From the NCBI GenBank assembly GCA_014526335.1, contig JACTAT010000006.1, positions 3,169,202-3,233,201 on the forward strand: a stretch of DNA of 64,000 nt, in the 5' to 3' direction. The notes beneath the pieces were generated by a model that saw nothing but the letters and a program-made list of their open reading frames with translations, was not told the origin of the DNA and did not search any database. The DNA is from Chrysaora quinquecirrha. Lineage: Eukaryota > Cnidaria > Scyphozoa > Semaeostomeae > Pelagiidae. Of this stretch, positions 1 to 12,300 are shown one piece after another. The stretch's first letter is position 1; each line of letters opens with the position of its first letter. The position numbers and the translations under genes were made by a program.

Positions 1-2392
1 AACAAATAACCAAGTTAAGTTGTACCGTGCAGCACTTTTACACCAGGTTAAGCCTGTAGACCAATTCAGCAATTATTGAACATTTTCAAATTTTGATAGA
101 GAGTTTTTCATGCCAAATTCGCATTAAGCACCCAAAATTTAGTCTAGGAGCAAATTTTACTATCGTAGTGCTTGTATTATTGATTTTACAAGCATTGAAA
201 GTTTTTATAAGGGCTTAGACCCAGTGGGTGTAAAAGTATCACCTACTTCATTTTTCGTGGTCAAAGTCTTTATGGAAACGAGAACTTTGAACGCTCATAA
301 CATCAGGAAAAAAATTGCTAGGAAAGCGAAACTTTGTACCTAGACTAAGTTTTGGATGCTTTATATGATATATGCATTAAAAACCCGATATGATGTGATT
401 TTAATCTAGTTGTCAGGTCATTGAGTCGGTCAATATAAAAACTTATCTTGGCAATGATTTGGTGGCAATAGCCCCCTTGGTTACGCTCCTGGCACCAAAT
501 TGACATAATTATGTCTAATATTGTTGCCAACACTGGACATAATTATCACATGCAATTCAATTTATTTCTTAAATTCATGAATAATTTTTCAATTTTCCCA
601 CCTTCTAACTGAATTAATGTCATTGATTTCAGGCATCTTGTAACTCTCAAAGGCGATGGGTACACAAGGGGTCGTTTTTGCCTCGCTGATTTTTGTTTTG
701 TTTGTCCAGTATCTAGAGGTCTGGACGATTTACAACGTCACTCACGACTTTTTTGTTTTATTTAGAGGCCAACACCTCACTCAATGCCATGCCAAATCTT
801 ACCTAGTTTCGATTGAAGTGCAATTCAATTCGATGGTAAATCAAACATTTCAGCTACTGGAGATATTTAATACCAAACTAAAAACTTACCTAAACTCAGG
901 TTTTCTTGCACAAATAGTTTGCAACTGAAATCGTTTGATGATTCTCTTAGAAACAACTGTTGTTTTTCAAAATGGCGCGAGACTCACTGCACATGCGCTG
1001 TTTGGGACAGGACTATATGGAAACCACGACGTGGAGGGTCAAAAAACCGTAAAACCGCAGATTTTTTAGCCAAAAACCGGACAAGTGTACGTGTTTTTTC
1101 TTAAAACCGCACCGAAATCGCAAATTGAAAAACCGTAAAACCGTACTTTTTGAAGCTAATAACCGTAAAACTGCTCTCAAAATGTCGAAAAACAGCAAAC
1201 CGTCATGCCCAATGACCCCCTCCTATAACACAAGCTTTCTGCAGTTAATTTTGTTGTAACAGCGACAATAGTGGCAAATACAGCTTGAGAACCGGACTGG
1301 CAGCGAATCTCAAGGGTTGCTATTTCCAGTAAAAGGGGCCTGTTACACTATCGCGACTTGTCTTGTTAGTTGCTTCTAGCAAGCTCCTGCGTAAAAAATG
1401 AATTCAAAGCAAGGGGCTACTGTTCATGTTAATACTTCTTTTCTTATTGGCGATATTTCGATGGCAAAATCGTCTCTCTTTTATACATATTTTCGCATTT
1501 CTATATTTTCTTGCTTCCATATTTTTGTGCGCATATGCTGATTATCTTTTTATTTTTACTTCTTTCCAATTATCTGCATTGAGAAACAATGTCTGTTACT
1601 TCCAACTGTTTTCAGAGTGAGCGAAACCAATCCAGATCTCTTCGAAATCCCAAGAAAAATCGACGAGAATTGCTCAAGAAACAACAGAAACAGTTTGTAA
1701 AAGACCCTATAACAAGAAGGCCCAGGTTGCAATCGCAACCTAGCATCCCTGCCAGTCTGCCCCTACAGCTTTACAGGTCTTCCAATTTTAACTGCATATT
1801 TAGTTCTTTACCTATTATAAATAGAAATTTGTTTGTGAGTAAAGCTGGGAACTGCTACTCAAGGAGACATTCGATACATGCCGAAGATCTAATACTGCAA
1901 ATAAGTTGAACCAGCTTCCTAATTCTGAATGGGTTTCGTTTGCAGGGTTTGCAGTGATAAAAATATTCGCGACTAAACTAGATGTAGGATTCCGATAAAG
2001 TGGCTCTTTATAAAAGCGTGGATTTATATTCAGCACCTTCACCAACCATTCCTGCACCTCCAGACCCAGTCAACGGCGGATACAAACCGGGTCAAAGACA
2101 AGCATCGACGTCGACTACGCAGCGAATCTCCCTTCCATTTCACCTCTCTTCCATTTCATCCTTCGTGTTTGGTACCGATGTTTGTTGTAGTAGCAAGTCA
2201 ATACAGTAGCAGGACTCCGGCGTTGTCCCCGCTTTGGCCATCGTTGTTTCTTGTCCAACGTTCGCTCCTTCCTTCACTATTGCGTTTTGATCGACCAGTT
2301 CAACAGTCTGTCTGATTGGTGGAAAATCGACCAGGTTTAGATAAAGCTTGTTTTCAAGTGTCAGTGTGAAAGCAATTAGTGTCCCTCTATGG
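1..2392. other. Non-coding flank, no supported gene
   Basis: No reading frame here has recognisable domains, exon pairing or codon bias. A run of repeats of a motif like 'CCGTAAAACCG' lies at about 1038-1195. A short plus-strand frame at 1618-1745 is basic (rich in K, R and Q) and follows an acceptor-like 'TTTTCAG', so it could be an exon of an unseen gene, but nothing confirms it. The sequence is AT-rich and otherwise featureless. Confidence 0.5.
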
Positions 2393-2400
2393 GCGCTATA

Positions 2401-3049
2401 CAGTGGCGTAGCTGACGGTGGTTACCTTTAGGGCGTACCACTAAGGACTCCACTTATTAAAGATCAAAAGGAGCCCCTAACCTTTAAATCAAGTCATAAT
2501 GAAGTCATTGTTTTACCCTGGGTTCCAGAGCCTCAAAATAGGGTTTGGCGAAAAAGAGAAAGAAAGGAAAAAATAAGAAAAAGAGATAAATCTATATAAG
2601 ATAAATCTATAATAAGATAAATCTATTTTTCTTATTTTTTTCCTTTCTTTCTCTTTTTCGCCAAACCCTATTTTGAGGCTCTGGAACCCAGGGTATCATC
2701 GTTTTTAAGATGAAAGACATGTATTTTCTTGTAAGAAATTGCTTGTAAGAATTAAAAGTTGTAACAATATGCCATTGAAAAGTTTGAAACTGTCTTTTGT
2801 ACAGGTTTGTTTTTAGTTACGTACTGTAGTTACATAGTTTTGCTCATTTGCTGAATAAGGAGGAACATATGGCCTTCTTTAACGATTTGAAGGAGTGTAA
2901 TCTGACAAACGAAAAGTAACGGAAATCGAGTGTCCGAAAAGCTTCTCTACATATTTGCAGTTCCCTAGTCCATTTAATAAGACAGAGGAACAAGGGGCTC
3001 CAGCCCCCTTTCCTCACTAAGGGCCCTACATACCTCAGCTACGCCATTG
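2401..3049. mobile_element. Non-autonomous hAT-type element with 8-bp TSD
   Basis: A 649-bp element starts with CAGTGGCGTAGCTGA and ends with TCAGCTACGCCATTG, giving 15-bp terminal inverted repeats with one mismatch. It is flanked by a perfect 8-bp duplication, GCGCTATA, at 2393-2400 and 3050-3057. A terminal CAGTGGCG plus an 8-bp target duplication is typical of hAT superfamily transposons. No transposase reading frame is visible, so the element must have been moved in trans. A long foldback (2515-2694) is nested inside it. Confidence 0.85.
2515..2694. repeat. Foldback inverted repeat nested in the hAT element
   Basis: Two arms of about 70 bp are near-perfect reverse complements. The left arm starts ACCCTGGGTTCCAGAGCCTC and the right arm ends with the complement. 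The short centre carries three copies of 'GATAAATCTAT'. The arm tip 'CCCTGGGT.CCAGAGCCTCAA' recurs in a second foldback at 58772-58911, so this is a dispersed foldback family. RNA copied through it would form a long hairpin. Confidence 0.8.
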
Positions 3050-3223
3050 GCGCTATATGTTAATACTGTAGTACGAAATGTGGAAACTTTTGGCGAGACT
3101 TGCTGTTGCCTATTTGACCAGCCAATCATCCATAACAAGATCAATAAATATAAAAAAGGAAGGATGAAGACCCGAAAGAGAAAACAGAGTTATGAAATCT
3201 TATAATTTTACTAAATTAGCTAC

Positions 3224-3229
3224 TTTATT
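3224..3229 (-). promoter_or_regulatory. Poly(A) signal candidate for gene A
   Basis: TTTATT on the plus strand reads AATAAA on the coding strand, 135-140 bases past the gene A stop codon. Position and hexamer fit a normal cleavage and polyadenylation signal; the cleavage site itself cannot be seen. Confidence 0.5.
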
Positions 3230-3363
3230 ACTAAATTACTATGTATACTGTTGTGTTCTATGCCTACTCAATACCCCCACATGAGGACTATAGCCTCTTA
3301 TAACAAGCTAGCCAATGTTCACACTTGATAATTGCTCTCTGCCACGATTACATGCTCTTTGCT

Positions 3364-6300
3364 TCAAGGCAATTTTGACTTTTTGAATGAGCCTGAATGA
3401 CCGCCATCAAAATTTATACCGCCATGTTGAGATCCACCATTGAATCCCGACACGCCACCCATACCGCCAAAGCCATATCCTAACCGATAATTATCGCCAC
3501 TAGCATAACCATATCCAACATGAATAGTTTGTTTCTTCTCTTGTTTTTGTCCAGCTGTTGGGATTTGATTTCTCTGAGTTGTTTTGGCATTTTTTACTTC
3601 TTCTTTATCCTTATCATCCTTCTTCTTGTCTGGTTTTGCTTCGGGCTTTTTCTCGGGTTTCACAAAGTCCCCATCTTTAGATTTATCGTTTTCATTACCT
3701 TTTGGCACCTTTGATTTATACCATGGCCAACCCCAACCAAACATGCCAAGTCCCGCACCAGGATATCCATGCCAGAAAGGCCAGCCGTAACCACCATGAT
3801 AACCGATTGGAACACAGAATCTTTTAGATTTGTCAGTATCAGCTCCTTTCTCTATAACATCGCGGCAATAAGAGCCTACTCCATGCCCATAACCGTGTCC
3901 ATCGTGATGTCCACCCTGATAACCACCCCAGCCGTGTCCTGCCCAAACAGGGACAGGCAACCGGTAAAAACCTCCTTCTTCAAATCCATGGCCGTAGCCA
4001 AAAGCACCAGGCCAATAACCACCTCCCATTCCATACCCAGAACCCCAGCCTCCAAAGTAGGGGTTTATTGGTGCTAAAATAATTCCATGGCCATGGTGAC
4101 CATGATGTCCGTGACCAATAAATCGTTTTGTTCCAGATATCGAGTCAACTTGTTCCCCGTCATTGGCTTTCACTCCATCTTCACTTTCAGGAACGTCGGA
4201 TCTGTATCCACCACCACCACCATGGCCACCATATCCACCACCATGTCCACCGTGCTCGTATCCGCCATGGCCTGCGTGCTCACCGCCTTCATCATGACCC
4301 CATTCATGATGGTAACCAGCGTGATGTCCGTGATGACCGTGTTCGTGTCCGTGATGCTCATGTCCTTCTTCATGACCGCCGTGACCGCCATGACCACCGT
4401 AACCACCGTAACCCCCATATCCACCGTGGCCACCATGACCACCATGTTCGCCTTCATGTCCGCCGTGGTGTCCACCTTCATGCTCATCGAATTCCTCATA
4501 GAACTCATACCTTAGAAAGAAAAATGTATAAGTAAATAAAATATTTACACGCAAACATACTATGTATAAGACAAAATGAATTGAACAGCATCTTTAGTTT
4601 TACAATGCTTCAAATTGCAATGAATTTCGGAAAAACTAATTTTGTCGTCCGACACTCCTTGGAGTATGAACATCTGTAAAAGGCCAGAACAGTTGATTAA
4701 CGCGGAATACACACCCACGAAAGTTAACCTTGATTAGTATGATCTTTTGATCACCAATCAGCTCTAAGAATGAGCCATCAGATTTTGTTCCGGTGAGTAA
4801 CGAACTATGCAAAACCGGCAAAACGGTTTTGATGTAGCGTGGACATATTCTGCAAATGTAGCGTGGATATATTATTATGCTGATTTAGCTAGGTCGCAGC
4901 CTAATTCAGCTGGGTAGCATCTTGGATAAGTTCGGCTGCAGCTTGATTCAGCTGGGTCACAGCCTCGCCTCATGTACAGTTAGGTTGCAGCCTGGTAAAA
5001 TTGTGAGTCACAATCTTGTTCAGTTTTGTTGCAGCCTAGCTCAGTTTGAATTATATCTAGATTTGATTATCACAGATATGGACCAGACCCCGTAATGGCC
5101 CCGTAATGAGATAGCCCTAGCATTCTTACTTACCCATGGTCGTGATTATCGTGGCCGTGTTCATGATGACCGTGACCCTCATGCTCATGTCCACCATAAC
5201 CATGGTTTTCGTGTCCGCCCCATCCACCATGTCCACCATATCCACCACCATATCCGCCACCACCATATCCGCCACCACCATATCCGCCTCCACCATATCC
5301 ACCACCGCCTCCCCAGTCACGTTTGACAGAATTAGCTTCGGTGTCAGCTGCAGCCTCTTCTCCATTCTTCACTTCGCTTGCGATTTCGTCTTCTCCCTCT
5401 GTTGCGATTTGTGACGCATCAGGGGTACTCTGTTGAGCCTAAAAGAATAATACAATGTGTCATTATAATACTCTCTGAGTCGTAAGTAACTTAAAATTTA
5501 TAATAAAATTGGACACACATTTTAACCATGTTTTAACATACTCGTAGCTTTTCATGTGATACTTGTCGAAAATATGAAAAGACCAAAACAATGTGGATAA
5601 CAACTCGGCTTCAAAGTCTTTATTAGCTCGTGAAGACCCACGTGCAAACACTGCGTAGTTTGATCAAAACAGATCAGTCAGAATGAAAAACTTTAAAGGT
5701 TTTAGGTGCAATTCACAGCTACCAAAGCCTAGACCTTGGGGGAAATGAATTGACAAAAAATTGCCATCGTCCGCCAGACAATTTTTTTCAGTTAGTTTCT
5801 TCTTTCCATCCCTATAAGATTTGACCCCCATTTCCATATCTACTGTATTTGGGTGAAAGATTTGACTTAGGCGCTGGCCAAACGATCAAACATTGTTTGC
5901 CAAACATTTGAAATCTGTTTATCAAACAATGTTTAAATGTTTGGCCAAGCCACAAACAATGTTTGACAAGCATAAATGAGCAGTATTCGTTGCTAAATTT
6001 GTTTGAAAAAGTTCAAAACATTTTTTTGTTTGACGTAAGAAAAAATGTTTGAAGAGCAATGTTTTGTGACGTGGACAAACATTTTGCACGACAAGCAAAG
6101 TTCAAATGTTTGACAAACAATGTTTGATCTGGTTCTGATCAATAATTCTTGTGTGGGGTTAATGGAGGTTTACTGGAAACTCCATACAGCGCAAATTTGT
6201 GGGTCAAAGTTGGTGTCTATTGTCCGCTGAATGGAGTAGGTTCTTATTCGCTGAATGGAGTATAGTTTTTACAAAGAAATGATTTTTTGCGAAGAATATA

Positions 6301-7719
6301 TTTTTCCGTTGTTCGAAGATCTCAATTTCTTAGAGGTGTCCGGTAATGGAGGTTCTACTGTTTCTGCTTAGAGAAAGACAGTAGAATGCCGTTTTGAACA
6401 GTTAGTAGATTACACATTTTTTTTATAAGAAAGTGGTTTATAAGAAAGTAGTGCTCAACATCTTAAAAGTTCAAGAAAGTTCAATACTAGATTCTTGAAA
6501 CTTAAGAAAGTTCTGTTTTATACTTTCACTCCTAATGTTCTGTTTGTTACTTTCGCTCTTTTATTCAGTCGCTCTTCTTCCTATTAAACGAGTCTAATGA
6601 TTATTTTCGTTGAAAAACGTGGTATTTGTGCAATGTATACAGTGTCTTAAACTGTACATTCTTAGAAATACTGCATTCCAAAATTTTTGCTAAGAAAGTC
6701 ACAAGAAATTTTGGTATTGAAAACATGAAATATCTAAGAAAGTTTCAATACTGTCCCAAAAAAACTTTCTTATAAAAAAAACGTGTAGAGATCGAAATTG
6801 AAACAAAGGTCCTTACTTCACTGATATCTTCATTCTTATCAGCATCTAAAATGCAAACAAGTGTAGAATAAATAAGGTTGGTGTTTGTAACATTCAGACA
6901 CAGAGTTAGATAATGAACCAACATGTTTCTGGGACGTCTCTTCATTATTACACTCTACATTGGAGTACAAGTCTTGATTCTAAAAGCCGCCCTTGGTGCT
7001 GAAATATCATAGTTATTCTTCCGACTATGGTTGAAATTTCCCTTAGCTAAGCCTTAATAAAACAGATATGCTGCCCAAAGATAAATATCAACCATGAACG
7101 CAGCACAGAGCGGATAACAGGGCAGTGATAGCAGTAACATTGGAAAAATTCAGTATGGAAATGAAAACGTCTATCCGAAACAAGAAGAAGAGTACTGTAC
7201 GTTCAGTTGAAGCAGAATAACTATAAACTATCTTACTGAGAGCCCAGTTTCTATCATCTTTCGTTTTCAGCAGATGCCTACTCTTTTCGGTACACTTCGA
7301 AGAGTATTTTTCTTCGGTACCGTCTTTTGAAAACGGATGGATCAGCAAGACTACAAAACCTTCTGCCACGTTGGAAGGGGTTGGAAGGTTTTGCAGTCTG
7401 TCCGATCAGCCTAACATTTTCGGCAGCAGTGCTTCTTTTTGGTGCAAATCTACCGTTCAAGAACTCGAAAGATCTGAAGGTTACTTGAAGGATATAGAGA
7501 CGGTGATGTAGACTTACCATCTGCCCCATCGTCGTTATCTGTGTTATCGTCCGCTTGTTCATCGATAATTTCAGCCGCTTTTGAAGCATCAACAACCGAT
7601 GTCCTCATTCGCTCTAAATCGACGATTTCAACCGGCAACGACTGAGACCAATCGAGGCCTATTAGCCCTAAGGCTAACAAGAAAAAAACGGAGCGCAATT
7701 TCATTGCTTTTTTACACAC
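3364..7719 (-). CDS. Gene A: secreted Gly/His-rich protein (4 exons)
   Basis: Spliced from 7719-7518, 6845-6817, 5438-5134 and 4510-3364. All junctions are GT-AG and all phases close, giving about 560 aa. Exon 1 gives a signal peptide (residues 1 to about 22, hydrophobic core FFLLALGLIGL) and an acidic stretch. The 29-nt exon 2 adds acidic residues. Exon 3 has a dibasic site (SVKRDW) followed by GGGGYGGGGY repeats and Gly/His repeats ending in HDNHDHG. Exon 4 holds long Gly/His tracts, the motif YRSDVP, the block APINPYFGGW, a Cys-bracketed dibasic segment (CRDVIEKG...SKRFC), KSKVP, a Lys/Glu-rich linker and an aromatic Gly-rich tail. It is a shorter tandem paralogue of gene C. A structural, proteolytically processed extracellular protein is likely. 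The composition recalls spinalin of Hydra nematocyst spines or Nereis jaw protein Nvjp-1, but no homology is claimed. Confidence 0.8.
4860..5045. repeat. Degenerate intronic tandem repeat, gene A intron 3
   Basis: Five or so loose copies of a unit like 'GCAGCCTAATTCAGCTGGGT' lie in the intron between exons 4510-3364 and 5438-5134 of gene A. Copies differ in length and sequence, so the array is old. Confidence 0.5.
5868..6135. mobile_element. Degenerate MITE with CAAACATTGTTTG ends, gene A intron 2
   Basis: The left end reads GATCAAACATTGTTTGCCAA and the right end carries the complement 'GACAAACAATGTTTGATC'. The interior holds further FOR and REV copies of CAAACATTTG-like words. The same end sequence borders the better preserved element at 17770-18066, so both belong to one family. 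This copy has lost clear outer termini and target duplication. Confidence 0.6.
6140..6365. mobile_element. Degenerate Tigger/pogo-like MITE remnant, gene A intron 2
   Basis: Repeats of 'GTCCGCTGAATGGAGTAGGT' type and a right end like 'GGAGGTTCTACTG' match the internal repeats and right terminus of the element at 20880-21091. The left end is blurred. Confidence 0.4.
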
Positions 7720-9272
7720 CTAAATCTCTTTCCATTAGTCGATAAGCCTTTGAGGCTTTAAATCATATCAGTCTGTTTCGTTAACTGGATGAATAATTAA
7801 AGAGATATCGGTTACATATTGAAACTCACTGAATTCAGGTCAACACCTGTAAGTTTGAAGGTACAACACAAAACAGCTAGAATCTTTATCCGGTATACAA
7901 TGAGTTCCTGCAGTAAAGACAAGCAACAGCAACGCTATATTCTAAGGTTTTATTTCTGGAGAGTGTACTTGACCAGAATTTGATAAGAGATATCCCGCCC
8001 AGGCTTTAAAAGCATCCCCATGTTTTATACCAGTTCACTAAAAAGTACATATACCCTACTATATACCAATTTTGTGAAAAAGGACGACTTTATACCTCGA
8101 CTAATTGAGGCTAATTTGAAGGCAAAAAATACTAACAATGATAATTTTTTTAGGGTACGATGCACCTTGAAAATCTGGTATATTTTTGGGTTTTGAGGGA
8201 AGCCGGTGTCTGACCTTCTCGTCAGTTACCTACAAGGGGTTCCCAACATGGACCTCTACAGTGAAATTTATTTCTCAAGGTCGATATGCAGTGGACGATT
8301 TTCAGGAATTTTTGATCGCCGCATCGGAAAAAAAATCGCTGGACAAAAAATAGAAATAGTTTCTACTTTTCGTCAGACGATTTTGTTTCCCAAGCAGTTC
8401 AACCAACGACATTATAGAATTTTGATAATCTAATTCCCAGTTGTATTCATCTTAAAGCCACATTTTCACGATACTATTGCCTTTTTCGATCGTGGAACTA
8501 AAGTAAGTGGAGGCTGAAAGATCTTTTTCGCAGCGATAGTTGTGAAAATCATCTAGTGGAAATCGGCCTTTAGTGATGTTATGGAAGGGCGATCTTAAAG
8601 AGAAAAAGATGCTTCAGATTTTTCTTGGGTTATTATCAAAAATTTCCTTTAGTCTAAATATACATAAGAATTCTAATATTACATGAATTTTCATTGAGAA
8701 AGGGCAATAGACCTGCTGAACAGGCGTGTCTAGAACAAGAATAGCTACTATGTTGAGATTCTTAAAGCTGAATGATGGGGACTTATCGATTTACTTGATG
8801 ATGGATTAAGGGAAACAAAGTATTGACTTTAAATGAAATGGTTGCTTGTATAGCTTCAGAAGCTGTTTGAAAATCAGCTAAGCTTTTAGAAATTTAGGGC
8901 ATCCCTATTACCAACCTAACACAAATAATAAACCCATCTTATGCTTTAGTGATGCTTATAGTTGATCCCTTATGTAAGGAGTTTTTTTATAGTAGAAACG
9001 CTCCTTGAATTGTTTGCAGTAATCTAATAATTTTCTAACTAACCCGTAAAATTAACGTTAAGCCTATTAGTCCATTCATAGTCCAGTGAAAATAATAGCA
9101 AATTTTCGCACAGTGAATCATTTCGTACAAAGTTCTTCTGCTTCCATGAGCTTAAACAGTCCCCCAGTACGCTGTCTGGTAATTTGCTTTTCATAAAGCA
9201 ACAGATAAAACATATGATGATATAAAATTAGATTCCATTTACTCTAGCTGTCCTTGACTGTTACTTGTAATC
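7720..9272. other. Intergenic spacer between genes A and C
   Basis: This holds the upstream region of gene A (including the shared motif at 7838-7850) and the 3' flank of gene C. No reading frame resembles either neighbour. I see no clear poly(A) signal for gene C within the first few hundred bases after its stop. Confidence 0.5.
7838..7850 (-). promoter_or_regulatory. Shared E-box promoter motif, gene A
   Basis: The 13-mer ACAGGTGTTGACC on the coding strand contains the E-box CAGGTG and lies about 120 bp upstream of the gene A start codon. The same 13-mer lies about 140 bp upstream of the paralogous gene C start (21881-21893). In both, a TTCA(G/C)TGA word follows four bases later, and a TTAATT(A/T)TTCATCCA word lies between motif and ATG. 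Conservation in an otherwise diverged upstream region suggests a binding site, for instance for a bHLH protein; common descent alone could also explain it. Confidence 0.5.
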
Positions 9273-9388
9273 CTAATACTCCAATTCTGATTCTTTGTTC
9301 CTCAAGTAACCACCATAACCTGGCATCTGCATGCGGCTTGGCATTAAGTATGGTCTTGGTGCCAATGGTACCATTCCTCGTTGAAATG
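9273..9388 (-). CDS. Gene C exon 8 (terminal exon)
   Basis: This exon encodes 38 codons including the stop and is too short to stand out alone. An acceptor (TTTTCGTAG) opens it with two bases that complete the split Ser codon left by exon 7 (T + CA). The reading then runs FQRGMVPLAPRPYLMPSR and ends in ...SELEY-stop. Its Met/Pro/Arg-rich style continues exon 7 exactly, which is why I accept it. Confidence 0.7.
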
Positions 9389-12300
9389 CTACGAAAAGAG
9401 AACAGTGAGTCAGACCGTGCTACTCGTTGGACAAGCGTCTGTAAGCTAAAACCTTATACTAGCTGAATTTGAGACTGATTAAACTATTTATGACTGGGAA
9501 ATATTATTTCCCAAAATGATAGCCAAATTGTTTGAGTTGGCTATGGTTTTGCTTTTTAAAGTCAATACCTACATGACAGTCTGGGCAAAAGTGGAAAGAA
9601 AAATAATTGGACTGGATGAATGCCTGCCCATCTGATAAGGATATATGATGAAGTAGGGTAAAAATAGGTAGGGGGTCACCCCAAGGCGTTTTGGCATCGT
9701 GGTTTAATCCAGCTAGCTCGTGGTGTCGGAAGTCCTGATCTGATCTTTGACTTGATCTATTTTGACCATGACCTGACCTGTCCTGACCAGATTGGATCTG
9801 ATCTTACTTTCCCTGACCTTATCTGGTCCGATCGGATTTGATCTGATTTAACTCGACCTCATGCTCATCTATGACTGTTGTTTTGCCTCTGGCCCTTTCA
9901 GATTCTCACGTTCTCTTGGCAAAGTCATCAAGAGTTACACCATTCCCTACCAACATCCACGGGTTTATTTCTCGCCAAAATTACTTTGATCCAGACTCCT
10001 AGGGACAGCTGACGATTGAGACAAGCTTGAAGGTCCTGTTGCTACGTAATTTATTAAAAGTAAAAATCTTACATGGAAATCTGCCTCCTGCCATTGGCAT
10101 CATAGGTGATGCTTCTTGCTGCTGGTTTGGAAACTCTCCAGGTCCCATCATTTCTGGTCCGGGTTCTGGACCTTGCTCAGGTGCGAATGACTGTTCTTGC
10201 TCTTCAGGTTGTTGCATGGGCATCATGTTGCCAAAACCACCTTCTGGTCCTCCGTAAACTTGTCTTTTAGTTTTTGTTGTCGCTTTTGGAGCCGCTGGGA
10301 TTTTATTCTTGATGTCGTTAGTCGTAAGAGCGTGGCCTGGCCATGCAATTGTTGTGAATCCAGGGTGAGTCACAGGGTGTCCAATTGGCATAGCATATCC
10401 TCCGTATGCGTTATTTTGTCCGTAGCCGTGTTCACTGAAATGACGCTTTGTTGCAGTTACCTGAGATAAAATACAGTTCAGAGTCAAAGTTCTAAAGCAC
10501 TTAACAGAATTAAATGGAAATTCTTTAAGAAAGCAAAGCTTAAGCATAACAATAGAATGTTGCAGCTGCAAAGGATTTCGTGGAAATTCCAAGGGCCTTC
10601 TTTGATTCTGTGCTACAAGGGGGGTTCTTTGCTACAACTCCTGTGATTCCTGTAGAGGGGTGGTTTTATACATGTGCTTCTGAGAAGCCCGAGGGGGGAC
10701 ACATAACCAGGGCAAGATTTTGAAAAGATAACCCCATATCCAGCGTATCATTTTGAAAACATACCCCATAATCAGTGGAAATAACTTTCCCAAAATATAT
10801 ATTTCATTCACTGCAGCACTGAGAGCTAAACCCATGACATTGGCATATTTGCATTAAAAAGATTAGGCCAGATTAGGCCAATAGCCCATCCAAAATGTCA
10901 CAGAACAGGACCAATAAAGCGTACAAAATGTCGCAAATTTACCCATAAACCCGGCAGGCACATGTATGCCTACTCTCCTACGTAGGAAGTAGTGACTTTT
11001 GAAAACCTTTATGACAGTCTAAATGGAAACTCTAATTTTGAATTTCGAGTAGATTAGTTGTAGTAGCAGTACTCAACCAGGGTTTTATAGGCCTTGGCCT
11101 TCCAGCCCCTTTTAATACTTATATTATTATATCATATTATTATTATATTATGTAAGTTACCCCTATTCACTTTGTTACTTTGTAACCTTCGGTTTATGCC
11201 ACAACTAAAAATCCTCTTGTTTCATATCAACATTGACACAAACTTCAACAAACAACAAAATGATTATTACTGACCTGTTTTGTATTTTCTGGTTGAGGAG
11301 CATTCTCCTTTTGAGTTGGCATTTCTGATTTTTTGTATGGGCCAGAATGACCGTCATCCAATGGAATATCGTTATGTGGAGCTCCGCCACTGAATCCCGA
11401 CACGCCACCCATACCGCCAAAGCCATATCCTAAGCGATAGTTATCGCCACTGGCATAGCCATATCCGACATGAATAGTTTGTTTCTTTTCTTGTTTTTTC
11501 CAGCTTTTGGGATCTGATCTCTTTGGGTTGCTTTGGCGTCTTTAGATTCCTCTGTTTTCTTATCATCTTTCTTCTTTTCGGGTTTCTGTTCGGGCTTTTT
11601 CTCGGCAGTCTTTTCGGGATTTGCCTCGGAATTTTGCTCGCCTCCAGCCTTAGCCTTATCGTTATTTGGCACCTTTGATTTGATCCATGGCCATCCCCAG
11701 CCAAACATTCCAGTACCGGCGCCAGGATATCCGTGCCAGAAAGGCCAGCCGTAACCGCCATGATAACCAATTGGAACACAGAATCGTTTGGAAGAAGGTT
11801 TCTTGTCATCATCATCTCCTTTTGTAACAACATCGCGACAGTGAAGGCCTATTCCATGCCCGAAACCATGTCCACCGCCATGTCCGCCGCCATGTCCGCC
11901 ACCATGTCCACCACCATGACCGCCATGATTGTCACCCCATCCATGATGACCGTGACCACCCCACCAGTCAGCCCACCATGGGTAAGAAGCCCATGGACCA
12001 TAACCTACATATGGATAAACAACTCCTTGTCTTGCGGTGCCTTCACCCTCTTCGTTCTCCTCACCTTTTGGAATTCCACCCTTAGAAAAGGCTCCCCAGC
12101 TACCATCACCAAATAGAGGACCAGGTACACGGTAGAAGTATCCATGATGACCGACGTTTCCACCGTGGGAACCGTGACCAACAAAATCACCATATCCACC
12201 CCATGGCCATGAGCCCCAACCATACCAACCACCTAGTGGATGACTAACCCGACCAAACAGACATCGCCGTGTGCTTTTTCCATTCTCAATTTCATCTCTG

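Noticed and set aside
1589..1909. Plus-strand basic frame following an acceptor-like site
   Set aside because: Possible lone exon, but no partner exon, domain or conserved copy in the window supports it.
4087..4535. Plus-strand frames rich in Met/Thr or His opposite gene A exon 4
   Set aside because: They mirror the Gly/His repeats of gene A read on the other strand. The same applies to frames opposite the Gly/His parts of C and D.
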